64,000 nucleotides of DNA from Paulinella micropora (GCA_009731375.1 BJOX01000197.1:34918-98917); one strand, 5' to 3'. Positions 19,497-29,793 are shown, counted from the stretch's first letter. Notes: generated from the sequence alone by a model not told the origin. Numbers and translations are program-made.

Positions 19497-21400
19497 ATGG
19501 TTCCAGGGTTATGGATTCCTCGGCGGTTGCACGTGTTCCCTGTGGGGAGTGGCTCCTTGGACGGCTGGGTAGTGGCAGTGGACTTTCTCTTTTCCTCTAC
19601 CTGCGTGTGGATATTGACATGGGGTTCCCGGGGCGGCTGCTGGCGTTTAGGCCCAAGGGGCTTTCCTCCCTTCCCTGGGGGTTGTCGATGGGAAGGCGTG
19701 GGCAACCTGATGGTCCGCTGGGGCTCATGGTCTCTGGCTGGTGGATTAAACTCACTGCTAATGTGTATCTTCCGCCGGACTGTGACGATTCGCGGATGCG
19801 GATGAAGTGTCGCTTGGAGCACTTCTGCGTTTTGGTCTCTCCCGTCGTGTTTTGGTGAGCCTTCATCTCCTGCGGTTGAGTCTGTCTCGTCCTGGGCTCC
19901 TAAGGCGGCCTCGGATTGGTTTTCCTCCCCCTCCGATTCGTCCACCCCTTCCGATGCGTCTTGATTTTCCTCCCTTTTCGATTCGGATTGGTTGTCATCA
20001 CCTTTCTCCTCTGATTGGTTTTTCTCCTCTTCCGATTCGTCCGCGTCTTCGGATGAGCTGGACGACGAGGTCGAGTCTGATGGGTCCTCGAGTGGACTTC
20101 GCTGTGTAGTGAATGAGACCCGTTTGACCGGAGGTCCCTGTTTTGTGGAGAGGAGTGGGGCTGGTGCCTGGCGGTGGGTCTTCAGTTGGGTAGCTGGTTC
20201 AGATTTTACCACGGCCTTGGGCGGGGGTCCCTTCTTAGTGTTCGAAGGAGCCTTGGACTTCGCTGTTCTCGGAGTCTGTGTCGGCTTTTGTGGTTTGGCC
20301 GCTGTGAGCGCTATCTGTCTTGGGGGTGCCTGTGGGTTCTTCTGTTTCCCCTGTTGGAGTGTCAGTGAAGCGGGGGATGGTGTAGGATGTGGTGGTTGTT
20401 TCGGTTTAGTTGGTGGGGGTTGCTCCCCTTTCGCCGGGCCTGTGGTTGGGGGTACCTCCACGGCGTGGGTGAGCTTGGCACGTTTAGCTTTCATCTTCAT
20501 GCGTTGCCGGTACCGCTTCATGGCTCGTTTAGTGTGTTGGACAGGTATGGGTGTGACCGGGTTGGAAGCTTGTCGTGGAGCAGGTGGACGCTGTATAGGT
20601 GGTGGGGCCTCTTGCAAGGCCGGGATAGTCGTGGTTGTGGGAGGGACGGTCAGCGCCGCCCAGACACTCTTGGCCGCCCATTGTAGGTGTAGTGGTGGCG
20701 TGGGCGGCCATTGTGCACCGGGGAGGTTGTCCGGAAGCCCCAGGAGGGTTTTCCAATCTTGCTGGGTCGCCCAGATGTCCCGTTCCCACGATGGGGTGCC
20801 TACAGTGTTGGCCTTGGCAGATGCCGCTGCTATGGTTTTAATTTGGGAAATCTGGTCATATCCCAGTTGGATCAAGGGGTTTTGGAGAAGTGTGCTGATG
20901 GTGAATTCGCCCAGGAGCTGTTGGACGGGGAGTGATGGTCGGGGGAGATCGGTTTGCGACAGGGGGTGTGGGATCTCCCCGGATCTGAATATAAAATCAT
21001 CCGGGGCTGGCATCCCCTGAGGGAGTAGCGTAGAGGGGTGGGGTGAGGATGAGGTGAGCGGTGATGGAAGGAGTGTCTTATTAGCTCTCCTAATGATCGC
21101 CTGCTTCTTTTTCGGTGGCGGTTCGCAAGGGTTTGGATCCTCCCTCCCTGTCCTCATGGTGGATAAAGTCAGCATGCCTGCACGATTTCGTGCTGGCTGT
21201 GGTCGTTCGTTGTTCAGGGCATCCTGGGGTTCGGTCCGAGCAGAAGGGGAGATCTTTCCGGTCTCTCCTGGCATTCCAGTGATGGGAAGGATCCCTCGAG
21301 CGGGGCCTGCGGATGTGGTAGTCGAGGCTCCCTGTCTCGATGTATCTNNNNNNNNNNTCCTATCCGTATCCGGGCGTGCCCACCTGTGGTCAACTGGCAT
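19355..21400 (-). CDS. Proline-rich low-complexity ORF ending in the USP catalytic-cysteine box
   Basis: 681 codons, though the start lies next to a 10-base N gap. Most is disordered: Pro/Gln/Lys-rich runs followed by an acidic Ser/Glu/Asp tract. The last 65 residues contain RRGIHNPGTMCWIITTMQAL, which matches the USP Cys box (GL.N.G.TC(Y/F)(M/L)N..LQ.L) with catalytic Cys636. The rest of the protease fold follows in the overlapping frame 19496-18406. The usual Asn after the Cys box tyrosine is replaced, so catalytic competence is not assured. Confidence 0.7.
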   Translation of the reverse strand: MPVDHRWARPDTDRXXXXDTSRQGASTTTSAGPARGILPITGMPGETGKISPSARTEPQDALNNERPQPARNRAGMLTLSTMRTGREDPNPCEPPPKKKQAIIRRANKTLLPSPLTSSSPHPSTLLPQGMPAPDDFIFRSGEIPHPLSQTDLPRPSLPVQQLLGEFTISTLLQNPLIQLGYDQISQIKTIAAASAKANTVGTPSWERDIWATQQDWKTLLGLPDNLPGAQWPPTPPLHLQWAAKSVWAALTVPPTTTTIPALQEAPPPIQRPPAPRQASNPVTPIPVQHTKRAMKRYRQRMKMKAKRAKLTHAVEVPPTTGPAKGEQPPPTKPKQPPHPTPSPASLTLQQGKQKNPQAPPRQIALTAAKPQKPTQTPRTAKSKAPSNTKKGPPPKAVVKSEPATQLKTHRQAPAPLLSTKQGPPVKRVSFTTQRSPLEDPSDSTSSSSSSEDADESEEEKNQSEEKGDDNQSESKREENQDASEGVDESEGEENQSEAALGAQDETDSTAGDEGSPKHDGRDQNAEVLQATLHPHPRIVTVRRKIHISSEFNPPARDHEPQRTIRLPTPSHRQPPGKGGKPLGPKRQQPPREPHVNIHTQVEEKRKSTATTQPSKEPLPTGNTCNRRGIHNPGTMCWIITTMQALASTRDLPHCTCTSMDAATETASIGLTSTPSISSVIL

Positions 21401-22113
21401 GCTGGGCGGTCTGTGGGAGGGCGGGTTCCCTGTGCAGTTGGGTTTTGGGGGGGATTAGGTGTCGCCCGGTCCCTGGGTTGTATCCATGCTTGGTAACCGC
21501 TTGGGGAGGAAAGGAAGGTTTTGACGTGCAATTCGATGGTGTCCTCTTCCGTGCCGGCTGTGTGGTTGAGCGGACCTGCTACGACGCCTAGCTCTACCTT
21601 CTTGTGAATGACTTCAGCTGTGCCGAGCGCAGATATCCAGTCCTTGACTTCCTGCTGTATAGGCAGGGTGGGTCCCTGTAACTGGTATGTGTTCGGGTGG
21701 AGCCAAATTATGAGCGGGTTGTTCCTGCTCGGCACGGACCTGAGGCTGGGTGTCTGACCAAATGTGGTTCCTACTAGCTCTCGTTTGAGGGTCTTGGAGA
21801 GGATGAGCAGGGTCCATTGCCTCCTGGGGCTTGTAAGGAGCAGGGGGGTCAGCACGTGCTTGTAGTATGATCGTTGTCTCAGAAACCTCGTGATCTGTCT
21901 ACTTATGTCTTGGGGGCCCGGAGGTGAGAGGATATGATTAGTAAGTAGGCATTGGCGGTGCTCCCCGAAGTCTGCCCTGAGTTTTAGGATCTGTGTGATC
22001 TTGCTTCCGATCTCCGGGATGGGGTTATAGGTGCGGCCGGGAGGGGGAGCGTGTTGGGGAGGTGGGTGACTTGTCCCTGATCCCAGTGGGTTTTTTGAAT
22101 CTTCCTGGGACAT
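21214..22113 (-). CDS. Unrecognised retroelement ORF
   Basis: 299 codons with a 10-base N gap near its 3' end (21348-21357). The central part (HPPPQHAPPPGRTYNPIPEIGS onward) is followed by a globular-looking stretch (ISRQITRFLRQRSYYKHVLTPLLLTS, RQWTLLILSKTLKRELVGTTF). No domain recognised. It overlaps the following ORF through the gap and may be one reading frame broken by the assembly. Confidence 0.4.
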   Translation of the reverse strand: MSQEDSKNPLGSGTSHPPPQHAPPPGRTYNPIPEIGSKITQILKLRADFGEHRQCLLTNHILSPPGPQDISRQITRFLRQRSYYKHVLTPLLLTSPRRQWTLLILSKTLKRELVGTTFGQTPSLRSVPSRNNPLIIWLHPNTYQLQGPTLPIQQEVKDWISALGTAEVIHKKVELGVVAGPLNHTAGTEEDTIELHVKTFLSSPSGYQAWIQPRDRATPNPPQNPTAQGTRPPTDRPACQLTTGGHARIRIGXXXXIHRDREPRLPHPQAPLEGSFPSLECQERPERSPLLLGPNPRMP

Positions 22114-22760
22114 CTTGGTTTCTCCCGTGTCTTCTGGTTAATGTCAGGCGGATCGGAGGTTGTTTATCCCGAGGTGCTCCTGCCGATGAAGTAGCATCAG
22201 GATGGGGTGGGCGTTCGTCCCCTTGGTCGCCGAGGGGGGATGAGGTATTCTGGGTTTGGTGTGTCGGTGTTATTTGGGTCCCTGGCCGTGTAGGCGGGGA
22301 GGACCCGCCCCCATTTCCCTGGTCCACTTGTGAGGTTGTCGATATCGGTAGAGGGGGGGCCTGGTTGCTCATTCCTGGGGGGGTGTCCACTGAGGCCCTT
22401 GTCTGTTGCTCTTTGCACTTGTCTGGTGTGGGGGTTGTGGGGGGCGGCGGAGTGTTCCGGGATTGCTGACGTTTTTCCTCCTGCTCAAGGCGCCAGCCCT
22501 CAGCTTCGTCGTTGATGAGATGTTCAAGATCGATCTCGTCGTCCGAGTCAGCTCTCGCCGTCGGCGGAGACTTGCTGCGGCTTTTGCGGGTGACTCCCTC
22601 GAAGATATGCGGGGCCGATGGCTGAGGCGGAGAGGTGGTTTTTCTTAGGGAGCCTGTGGGGAGAGATGAGTGGGTGGATGGTGGTGTGGCTGGGGCCTCG
22701 ATGCCCTTGGCCGGCGGAATTTCCGGTTGAGGTAGGTTCTTGTTTTGAGACGTTGTTGGT
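22025..22760 (-). other. Hydrophilic Pro/Ser/Thr-rich linker region of the retroelement
   Basis: Short open stretches in all minus frames (22025-22390, 22548-22808) encode Pro-, Ser- and Thr-rich sequence with no domain. It lies between the AlkB ORF and the next longer ORF and probably encodes linker sequence, with frameshifts. Confidence 0.35.
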
Positions 22761-22764
22761 TCCT

Positions 22765-24672
22765 TCAGAGAAGCTGTGGCCTCCGGTATTTCCGGTGGAG
22801 AGGGTCATTTCCCTTGGTCGTTGCCGGATCTGGTCGAGGGTTTGGAGCTGCTTGGGGTTGTTTGCCTAGGTCCGGGTGCATGGGGACTTTGGGGAATGGT
22901 TTGGGTCCCTGGCGGATGACCAGGCGGCCTCCTTGTACTGCGGGGTCAGGTACTTCCCCAACCCGGCTACACCGCACCGCCCCCTTTCTTGAGTAAAAAG
23001 TAACCCAATATGTGGGGTAGTCATCTGATGGATCTTCTGGGCGGTATTCGGGGTAGTGGGCAATCTGTGTAATCATACCACAGTGCCAGAACCCCTGATT
23101 CAGCCATTGGAAATCACCTCGGTAGTCGAATCCTATGGGTGGTCGATCGGGTGTCAGGCGTTGGACCACTACTCTTCGGTATTCTGGCGCGACTTGGTCG
23201 ATGCTTCCTCCTAAGATTTTCCGTTCCATAGCGGAGACATGGTCAAGGAATCCATTTGTCCACTGGGGGTTGATGAGGAGGAACCATCCTTGTCGGGCAG
23301 TCTTGATCGATGCGATGTGGTATCTAGGGTATGTCCCTGGACATTCCTCCCTGGCCTGGGTCCTGTGAAAGAGGCGCAGGTTGGCGGCTTGTTGTGCTGC
23401 CGATCGCGTACTTGGTCCCCAGAACATGCCGTCTTTCGTCGTGGTAAGGACTTGTTGGCGGATCTTTGCTTGGTTGAAGAGTATGGCAGTCGGAGCTGCC
23501 CATTTTGAGTCCGGGGGGCATATCATACTACTACTGAGGTCTGCGTGAATGGGGGCCTCTAGGCGGTATAGTAGGACACAGAAATGGTGTCTGTCGGATG
23601 GTTTGAACCGTGTCGACTGTACTATTTCCTGAAAAATCAGAGTGCTGTGTATGCCCCGAAGATGCATGAGGGTGTTCGTCATGATGGCCTGCCGTACCTC
23701 TTCGTCCCGCTGGATTAAGGCGATAGTTCGGGGGTGCCTTGGGGGTGTTAGGGGTTTTCCCTCGTCGATGTGGTCGGTCTGCGTGACTGTCAGAATCCTA
23801 CCGTTCTGCGGGGTGTGGAGGCCAATGTATTCCAGAGTTAGGTCGATGATCCCCTGGATATGGTGGAATCGTGCGGCAAGAAGTGGTATCCCGTAACCAG
23901 TTGAATCGCTTTGTGGCTCATCGGCCTGGTTCTTTGCTTTCCAGGCTGTTAGTGTTTGTTGAAGGTTTGTGTTGCCCTGTGCGATCCGGGGGCGGAGGGG
24001 CGGGGGTATCTCCGCCCAGGTGGTGAAGACTCTAAATGAGATGCTTATACGGCGGGTCGGGTCATTTGGACGGTTAGGAGGCATGCTCACTTTGTGGAGT
24101 TGAAACCTGTTGAAGGTGTGGAAAGTGCCATTGTTGAGGATAAGGGCTTGTCCATCTAGTTTGGCGCGCGCTTGCTGGCCATACGGCATAATCCGGAGCT
24201 CCACGGTTGGTCCGAAGCTGAGGTTGATCACCTCGTCGTGGGACATGAATCGTTCGTCGTCTCGGTGGAAGCCGAGTACCGTCTCTTCCTGTGGGCTGTT
24301 ATTATAAACTGTGATCAGGGCTCCTGTTATCGGGACCCATGTTTTATAGCGTAGTAGGTCCCACACTTCCTGGGTTAGGGAGGGGACTAGCACCGGGCGG
24401 AGTGCATTACCACCGAAGTCATATCCTAGAATGCAGTTGCTGTCCGGTGCCTGTGCCAGTAGGTGGGATCGCGTCATAAATTTCACCGTTGCCTGACCTA
24501 TGGGTGTTTTTTCCATATCTCTGAGGATTCCCCTGCATAGTTTTTCCCAGAACGCAGGTGTGGATCTGTCAGGGCTCCCTGTCTCGGTGGGCTTTCGCTT
24601 CCTTGATGCTTGGAGAGTCATGACGACGTCAGGAACGTCAGGTGCACGCAGGGTAATAGGTGGACCTCGCAT
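22765..24672 (-). CDS. AlkB-type 2-oxoglutarate/Fe(II) dioxygenase, retroelement-encoded
   Basis: A 635-codon intact ORF. The AlkB core lies at about residues 75-220: YNNSPQEETVLGFHRDDE gives the HxD iron ligands His136 and Asp138, FQLHKVSMPP gives the distal His193, and RRISISFR gives Arg208 and Arg214 in the RxxxxxR 2-oxoglutarate/substrate motif. GYDFGGNALRPVLVPSL precedes it. AlkB proteins oxidatively remove alkyl groups from DNA or RNA bases, and some act on proteins. Residues 230-635 are unassigned; they include WFLLINPQWTNGFLDHVSA and a Trp/Tyr-rich stretch near residue 540. The frame is open about 40 codons upstream of the Met, so the true start may be earlier or a fusion to the peptidase-like fragment. 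Confidence 0.85.
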   Translation of the reverse strand: MRGPPITLRAPDVPDVVMTLQASRKRKPTETGSPDRSTPAFWEKLCRGILRDMEKTPIGQATVKFMTRSHLLAQAPDSNCILGYDFGGNALRPVLVPSLTQEVWDLLRYKTWVPITGALITVYNNSPQEETVLGFHRDDERFMSHDEVINLSFGPTVELRIMPYGQQARAKLDGQALILNNGTFHTFNRFQLHKVSMPPNRPNDPTRRISISFRVFTTWAEIPPPLRPRIAQGNTNLQQTLTAWKAKNQADEPQSDSTGYGIPLLAARFHHIQGIIDLTLEYIGLHTPQNGRILTVTQTDHIDEGKPLTPPRHPRTIALIQRDEEVRQAIMTNTLMHLRGIHSTLIFQEIVQSTRFKPSDRHHFCVLLYRLEAPIHADLSSSMICPPDSKWAAPTAILFNQAKIRQQVLTTTKDGMFWGPSTRSAAQQAANLRLFHRTQAREECPGTYPRYHIASIKTARQGWFLLINPQWTNGFLDHVSAMERKILGGSIDQVAPEYRRVVVQRLTPDRPPIGFDYRGDFQWLNQGFWHCGMITQIAHYPEYRPEDPSDDYPTYWVTFYSRKGAVRCSRVGEVPDPAVQGGRLVIRQGPKPFPKVPMHPDLGKQPQAAPNPRPDPATTKGNDPLHRKYRRPQLL

Positions 24673-25025
24673 CCACTGTGGATATGCCTGGGGCGCCTCT
24701 GGGATGTGGGAGTGACGCGGTATGGTTGGGAGGAAGAATGGAGAGTGTGACGGGAGGAGTTGTGTGGATGCCCTGTAGGGGTCTCCGCCCCCAGGTCAAC
24801 ACGTTGGTATAGCACTGCCGTGATGATTTCGTAAATATTGAGGTGTAAGAGTTCCGTAGGTACTGTCTGAAGTGCTGAGTTAGGAGGATCGTCAGGCAGG
24901 ATGACTCTCTTAAATACTGCTGTGAGGTCTTGGTCCCGCCAATGGTCCAAGATGAGGCATCGACTGTCGTCGTGGAGTCTCCAACCATGATGGGGGTCCC
25001 TTATTACTGCCATCCAGTGGCCGTC
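24618..25025 (-). pseudogene. C-terminal fragment of a papain-fold peptidase-like domain
   Basis: The frame enters the element at its 5' edge with DGHWMAVIRDPHHGWRLHDD, then LILDHWRDQDLTAVFKRVILPDDPP. A His-Trp pair followed by W...D is the His/Asp half of several deubiquitinase-like cysteine peptidases; Josephin (HWFTV...W...) is the closest pattern I know. The Cys half would lie upstream and is absent, so this is a fragment. It ends at 24618, overlapping the AlkB ORF start in another frame. Confidence 0.4.
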
Positions 25026-25278
25026 GTATGCATGTATGTATGTATGCATGCATTGCATGCATGCATGCATGTATGTATGTATGTATGTATGTATGTATAT
25101 ATGTATGTATGTATGTATGCATGAATGCATGTCTGCAAAGCATGTATGTATGTATGTATGCATGTAGGAGCAGGAGCTCAAGCCGGGAGGTGCGGACATA
25201 TGTATGTATGTATGCATCTATGTATTTATGTATCTATGTATGTATTTATCTATGCATGTATGCATGTGGGCATTGTAG

Positions 25279-25684
25279 GAGCAGGAGCTGAAGCCGGGAG
25301 GTGCGGACATGCCCTTGAACCACGAGGACTTGAAAGACTACATCGCACTGACCATCCAGGCAAGACTCAGTGAGGTACCTCCTGCTTCTGATTTGATTGA
25401 TTTGTAAATATTTACACATCTTCCGTTCTCTATCTATTCAACCTATCTACTTATTCAGTTTACCTATTCCATCTCTCTATTCTATTCTATTTTTATTTAC
25501 TCAATCTAATCTATTCTACCTATATATCTCTCTCTCCATATATATATATATACATCAGGCGGATGAGCAAGTGCGCGCCTTGCAGCAGGGGCTGTACCAG
25601 GTGACACATACCTGCATACATACATATATACATACATACATACGTACATACATACATACATGCATGCATACATACCTACATACA

Positions 25685-25717
<33 letters not shown>

Positions 25718-25977
25718 GCATACATACATACATACATGCACACTCATACATGCTCACTTACCGGGTGGTTCCTGTCCACATGCTGACCTTGTTCTCATGC
25801 ATGCACACAGCTGACAGACATACATGCGCACTTGCTAGGTTGTGCCTGCGCACATGCTGACCTTGTTTTCGGAGTACGACCTGGAGCTGATGGTCTGCGG
25901 TGACCCCGACATCAGCATCGAGGTCAAGCTTGCTCGCTTGCTTGCTCGCCTCGTTTTGTTGTTGTTCTTGTTGTTGT

Positions 25978-26012
<35 letters not shown>

Positions 26013-26121
26013 GATCATCATCATCAAGAAGCAATGTGGGGTGTGGTGTTCAGACGTTGCGCAAGCACACCAGCTACCGCGGCATGTCGGCCTCGGCACC
26101 ACTGGTCAAAGACAACCTGCC

Positions 26122-26174
<53 letters not shown>

Positions 26175-27723
26175 CGAGGCGATGGCTACAGTGTGCTGGC
26201 GTGTGCACGTGGTGTCAGGTCAAGAACCTGTGGAAGTGTCTGGAGAGCTTCACGTCGGAAGAGCGACAGATGTTCCTCAGGTACACATGCGTGCATACAC
26301 ACACACACACATATACACACACATACACAAATGCATACATACATACATACACAATAATTAAGTAACCACAAACGACATTTAAGTGGCACAGAAATTCTCA
26401 AACTTGTCATCTAATTTTACTCAATCCACGTTTTGGGGTACGAAAATGATGAGCGCATTGTTTGAAAGCTCTAACCCTGAGCTTGACAAGGATGGCTTCG
26501 CTATTGTTGTAGCGCTACGATTGACAAAGAACGATAAGAACAAATTTGCATGAAAGCTCTTGTATCTGAGCTTTACCACGATGGCGTCAGGGATGTCGTA
26601 GAACGGCGATGGATCAAGAACGATCACATTAGATCATGTTTTTGTTTGAAGCCAGTGTTGTTGGCATGAGGATTGATGAAGAAGGAGAAGTTCACAGCTA
26701 AATATCATGTTGCCCCTCGACTGTCCTCAGTACTACTGGAGCTTTTGACACCATACACACACACACACACATACATACATGCATACATACATACATACAT
26801 ACATACATACATACATACATGCTTACAGACAGACAGATAGGCAGACAGACGTTTTGATCTATGCAATCACTTTGCTTCTGCTCTGGCTTGCCTGGTGGTA
26901 GGTTTGTCTGGGGACGTTCCCGCCTGCCCGTGTCGGAGTCCGATTGGACACAAGAGTTTCAGGTAGCACCAACACTCCTCGTGTGTAAGGGGGCAACAAC
27001 AACAACAACAACAACAACAACAAACAACAACATCAAGCAACAAACAACAACATCAAGCAACAAACAACAACAACAAAAACAACAACAAACAACAAGACTG
27101 CATGGTGTGTAGGTGCATCTGCTGCGCGCGGGCGACGATAAGCTGCCCATCGCACACACCTGCTTCTTCTCGCTCGAGCTGCCCAACTACTCCTCCTACG
27201 AGGTGCTACGCGAAAAAATCGCCTTTGCAATCTTCAATTGCCTTGGTAATGATACCCCCACCTTGGGGAATTTTTTTGCTTCTTCGATATTTAATCGCTT
27301 TGCTAACTTTGCCCCCCCTTGTTCGTTTCATTCCCAGTGCCTGTTCTTTTGCTTTTCTGTTATTCCTTTCTTCTTTCTTTTCTTCTCTTTCAGTCTTTGC
27401 TTCCCTCTGTCATTATTTCTTGCTTCCTTCTTCCTTCCTCCCTTCCTTTCCTTCTTGCTCATTTCTCTGTCCGTTCTTTATTTTCTCTTTGTATTTATAT
27501 TTGTGCGCGTGGTTGATTATGGTGTTGGCGGCGGCTGTCCAGTTATTGCAAGGCTCAGAGGAACACGGGAACACAAAGTCACGATCGAATTCAAGTTTGC
27601 GCAAAGTAGTTTACATATTTTGTTTGTTTTTTTGGTTTGTTTGCTTCTGTGTCTGTTTCAGCCATCGACGTGGACTTCAATCCCAATCAAGCTTCTCTCA
27701 ACGCATGGACAGACACAGACTGA
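25279..27723 (+). pseudogene. Partial second copy of the HERC gene (3' exons only)
   Basis: Exons equivalent to the last eight of the first copy: 25279-25374, 25559-25600, 25839-25922, 26054-26104, 26219-26280, 26902-26962, 27113-27245 and 27662-27723, encoding the end of the HECT domain from EQELKPGGADM to the TGA stop. The catalytic-cysteine box is intact. The upstream N-lobe exons are missing, so as assembled it cannot encode a complete HECT enzyme. A relic of the first exon also recurs at about 25168-25197. Confidence 0.8.
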
Positions 27724-28402
27724 TTTCTTCAACAGTCAACTTCAGAATGATGGCTCGGAGGCATGGACCAAGGGAACACTGTTCGCTTTTCAAATGGTTG
27801 CTTGCTACCAAGATAGGTGAGAACCGTTTCTTGACAGGTCCACCGCGCCGTATTTTCTCATCCAACATTTCATTTTTCGACGTTTTGAAACACTTTCATT
27901 TTATATTGATGTTGATTTGTGTGTGTGTGTGTGTGTGCGTGCGTGTATAAGTATCGATATTTTCAGACTTACCCGTTAGTGACATAACGTAAAATTACTA
28001 ATATATATCATATCCCTCAATTTAAATATCAGTTCGTCGCCCGCGGAATATATACCTACATACAAGGAATACATACATACATACATACATACATACATAC
28101 ATACGTACGTACGTACATACATACATACATACATACATACATACATACATGCATAACATACATACATACATACATACATACATACATACATACATACATA
28201 CATACATACGTACATACATACATACATACATACATGCATACATACATACATACGTACATACGTACATACATACATACATACATACATACATTAACATAAC
28301 ATAACATAACATAACATAACATAACATAACATGACATGACATAACATGACATAAAGATAACATAACATAACATAACATAACGTAACATAACATAACATAA
28401 CA

Positions 28403-28433
<31 letters not shown>

Positions 28434-29012
28434 CTCATACATAAATACATATACATATCCCAATCAGGTAGATATTATACCGTACTTACGCAAGCACTGT
28501 AATAAAATACTTGCCACTCATAGGGCTGAGTGGGAAGACGAAGAGATAGAATGGAAGAGTTAACTAAGAGGTGAAGCGTAAAAAGAATAGCCTCGGAGAA
28601 GAACCAATCGACTCACTTATCTAATATCGAGCGTTACGCGTTAATCGCATTATCGACACAGAACTGTGCCGGACTCGTGACTAAGGGGGAGCTTTAGATG
28701 GTTATTTACTTCTGCCGTTAGTAGTAACTTTTATAGGTGGGAAAGTATTTTATTCGTATAGTCGAATAGCAGTAGTTCTAGTCAATCATTTGAACTGCCA
28801 CGTGAGTGTAACGGACGTAACGGACATTATGGGCATTGAGAATTGGACAATAATCATTCAGTGACAGTTACAGTTATTAATATGACTCGTGACTGCGGGC
28901 CGCCAAGCGGCATTTTTATTCAGTTTGCGCTACCGTCTGCCTCTCAGGACTCTGAATTGTCAGTTCTGCTATTCTACTTGCGGATTCAAGTGTCGATCGA
29001 GCATCGCGTCTC

Positions 29013-29763
29013 CTTAGTACTGTGACGTCGGAATCTCAAGTTTCGGCAAACCGGCGTGTATAAAGTTACGAGTTAGGTCCGTGAGTGACAGGGTAATTAC
29101 CAATCCACGGCTCTACGAGTGGCAAGTATTCTATTAAGACAGTGCCACCGCTTGCGTAAAAAAACTCAGGTTGAATTTTTAATTAATTAATATCACTCAA
29201 TGCGGCCAGGCCTTTTTATCATTATTATAATACCAAGCCTAACCAGAAATCAAATTCCGTCAAATTTAACTGCTAAGTACTGACAAGCTAGGCAGTTAAA
29301 AAATAGCTACCGTGCCACAGGTCACGGACCGTCACGCGATTCTCAGCCTGCCAAAGGCGGGTCAGGATTGTCACCTGGCCTGACCCGGGAGCACTTGAAA
29401 GTCAACGCTAATGGCCCCGACTCTTAACGAGCTGAGACTAAGGTTGCTGTATTTTAATTATTAATATCGATACTATATAATACTATTAAATACTGTAGTC
29501 ACGGGGCCATCGCTTTTTCACTCGTCTTGCTTGATCGACGTATGGATCAAAAAGAGCGCTTCGACAGCTGCGCAAGGCGCTACAGCTAGGCGGTGTTCAT
29601 CCAAAAGAGACAGACGTTGTGGCAAAGCAAGGCCAACCCGAGTGGGCTCAACACTGTGGACAGCTCCAGGTGCTCGATCTCGTAGATGCGTCGGAAGTAG
29701 GAGCTGCAAACATATGATATAGATAATATGTTTTGAGTGAGATAGGGCAGGCGAATGGAAGGC
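29013..29763 (-). other. Convergent flank, including a second copy of the membrane-gene last exon
   Basis: This is unique AT-richer sequence lying downstream of the HERC copy. The minus strand at 29586 to about 29707 encodes the final exon (FRRIYEIEHLELSTVLSPLG...FWMNTA, stop) of the membrane protein gene that is complete at 31525-33884. The copy is cut by the N gap. No other gene is seen. Confidence 0.7.
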
Positions 29764-29793
29764 GGGGGGGGGGGGGGGTTGGGGGGGGGGGGG

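Larger units (their letters stand above)
10767..25025 (-). mobile_element. Large 5'-truncated retroelement encoding AlkB, USP-like, RNase H, RT and probable RLE domains
   Basis: The element is read on the minus strand. Its 3' edge is defined by comparison with the uninterrupted copy: 10741-10766 matches 28987-29012, after which the sequences diverge (10767 against 29013). Its 5' side ends at about 25025 against a GTAT microsatellite, inside a peptidase-like domain, so it is truncated or misjoined. In coding order it holds a peptidase-like C-terminus, an AlkB dioxygenase ORF, proline-rich ORFs, a USP-like domain, an unrecognised ORF, RNase H plus RT, a degenerate zinc finger and a PD-(D/E)xK-like endonuclease. 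No LTRs, integrase, poly(A) tail or clear target duplication is seen. Several frameshifts and stops show decay, but ORFs of 600 or more codons survive. Domain content is nearest to non-LTR elements. Sequence coding is GC-rich, unlike the microsatellite surroundings. Confidence 0.8.
25026..29793 (+). repeat. Second copy of the HERC 3' region and flank
   Basis: From a GTAT microsatellite at about 25026 the sequence repeats about 6700-10766 almost base for base: same exons, same introns, differing mainly in repeat lengths plus a few substitutions (for example GAA/GAG at the start of exon 6883/25279, and AACGAC/AACAAC near 8748). Beyond 29012 it continues past the retroelement insertion point into the unique flank, up to an N gap. 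It is either a true tandem duplication or two alleles assembled in series. Confidence 0.9.

Noticed and set aside
19992-21020. 342-codon plus-strand ORF opposite the retroelement
   Set aside because: Antisense to the proline-rich and USP-box ORF; its composition follows from the complementary strand and no domain is seen.
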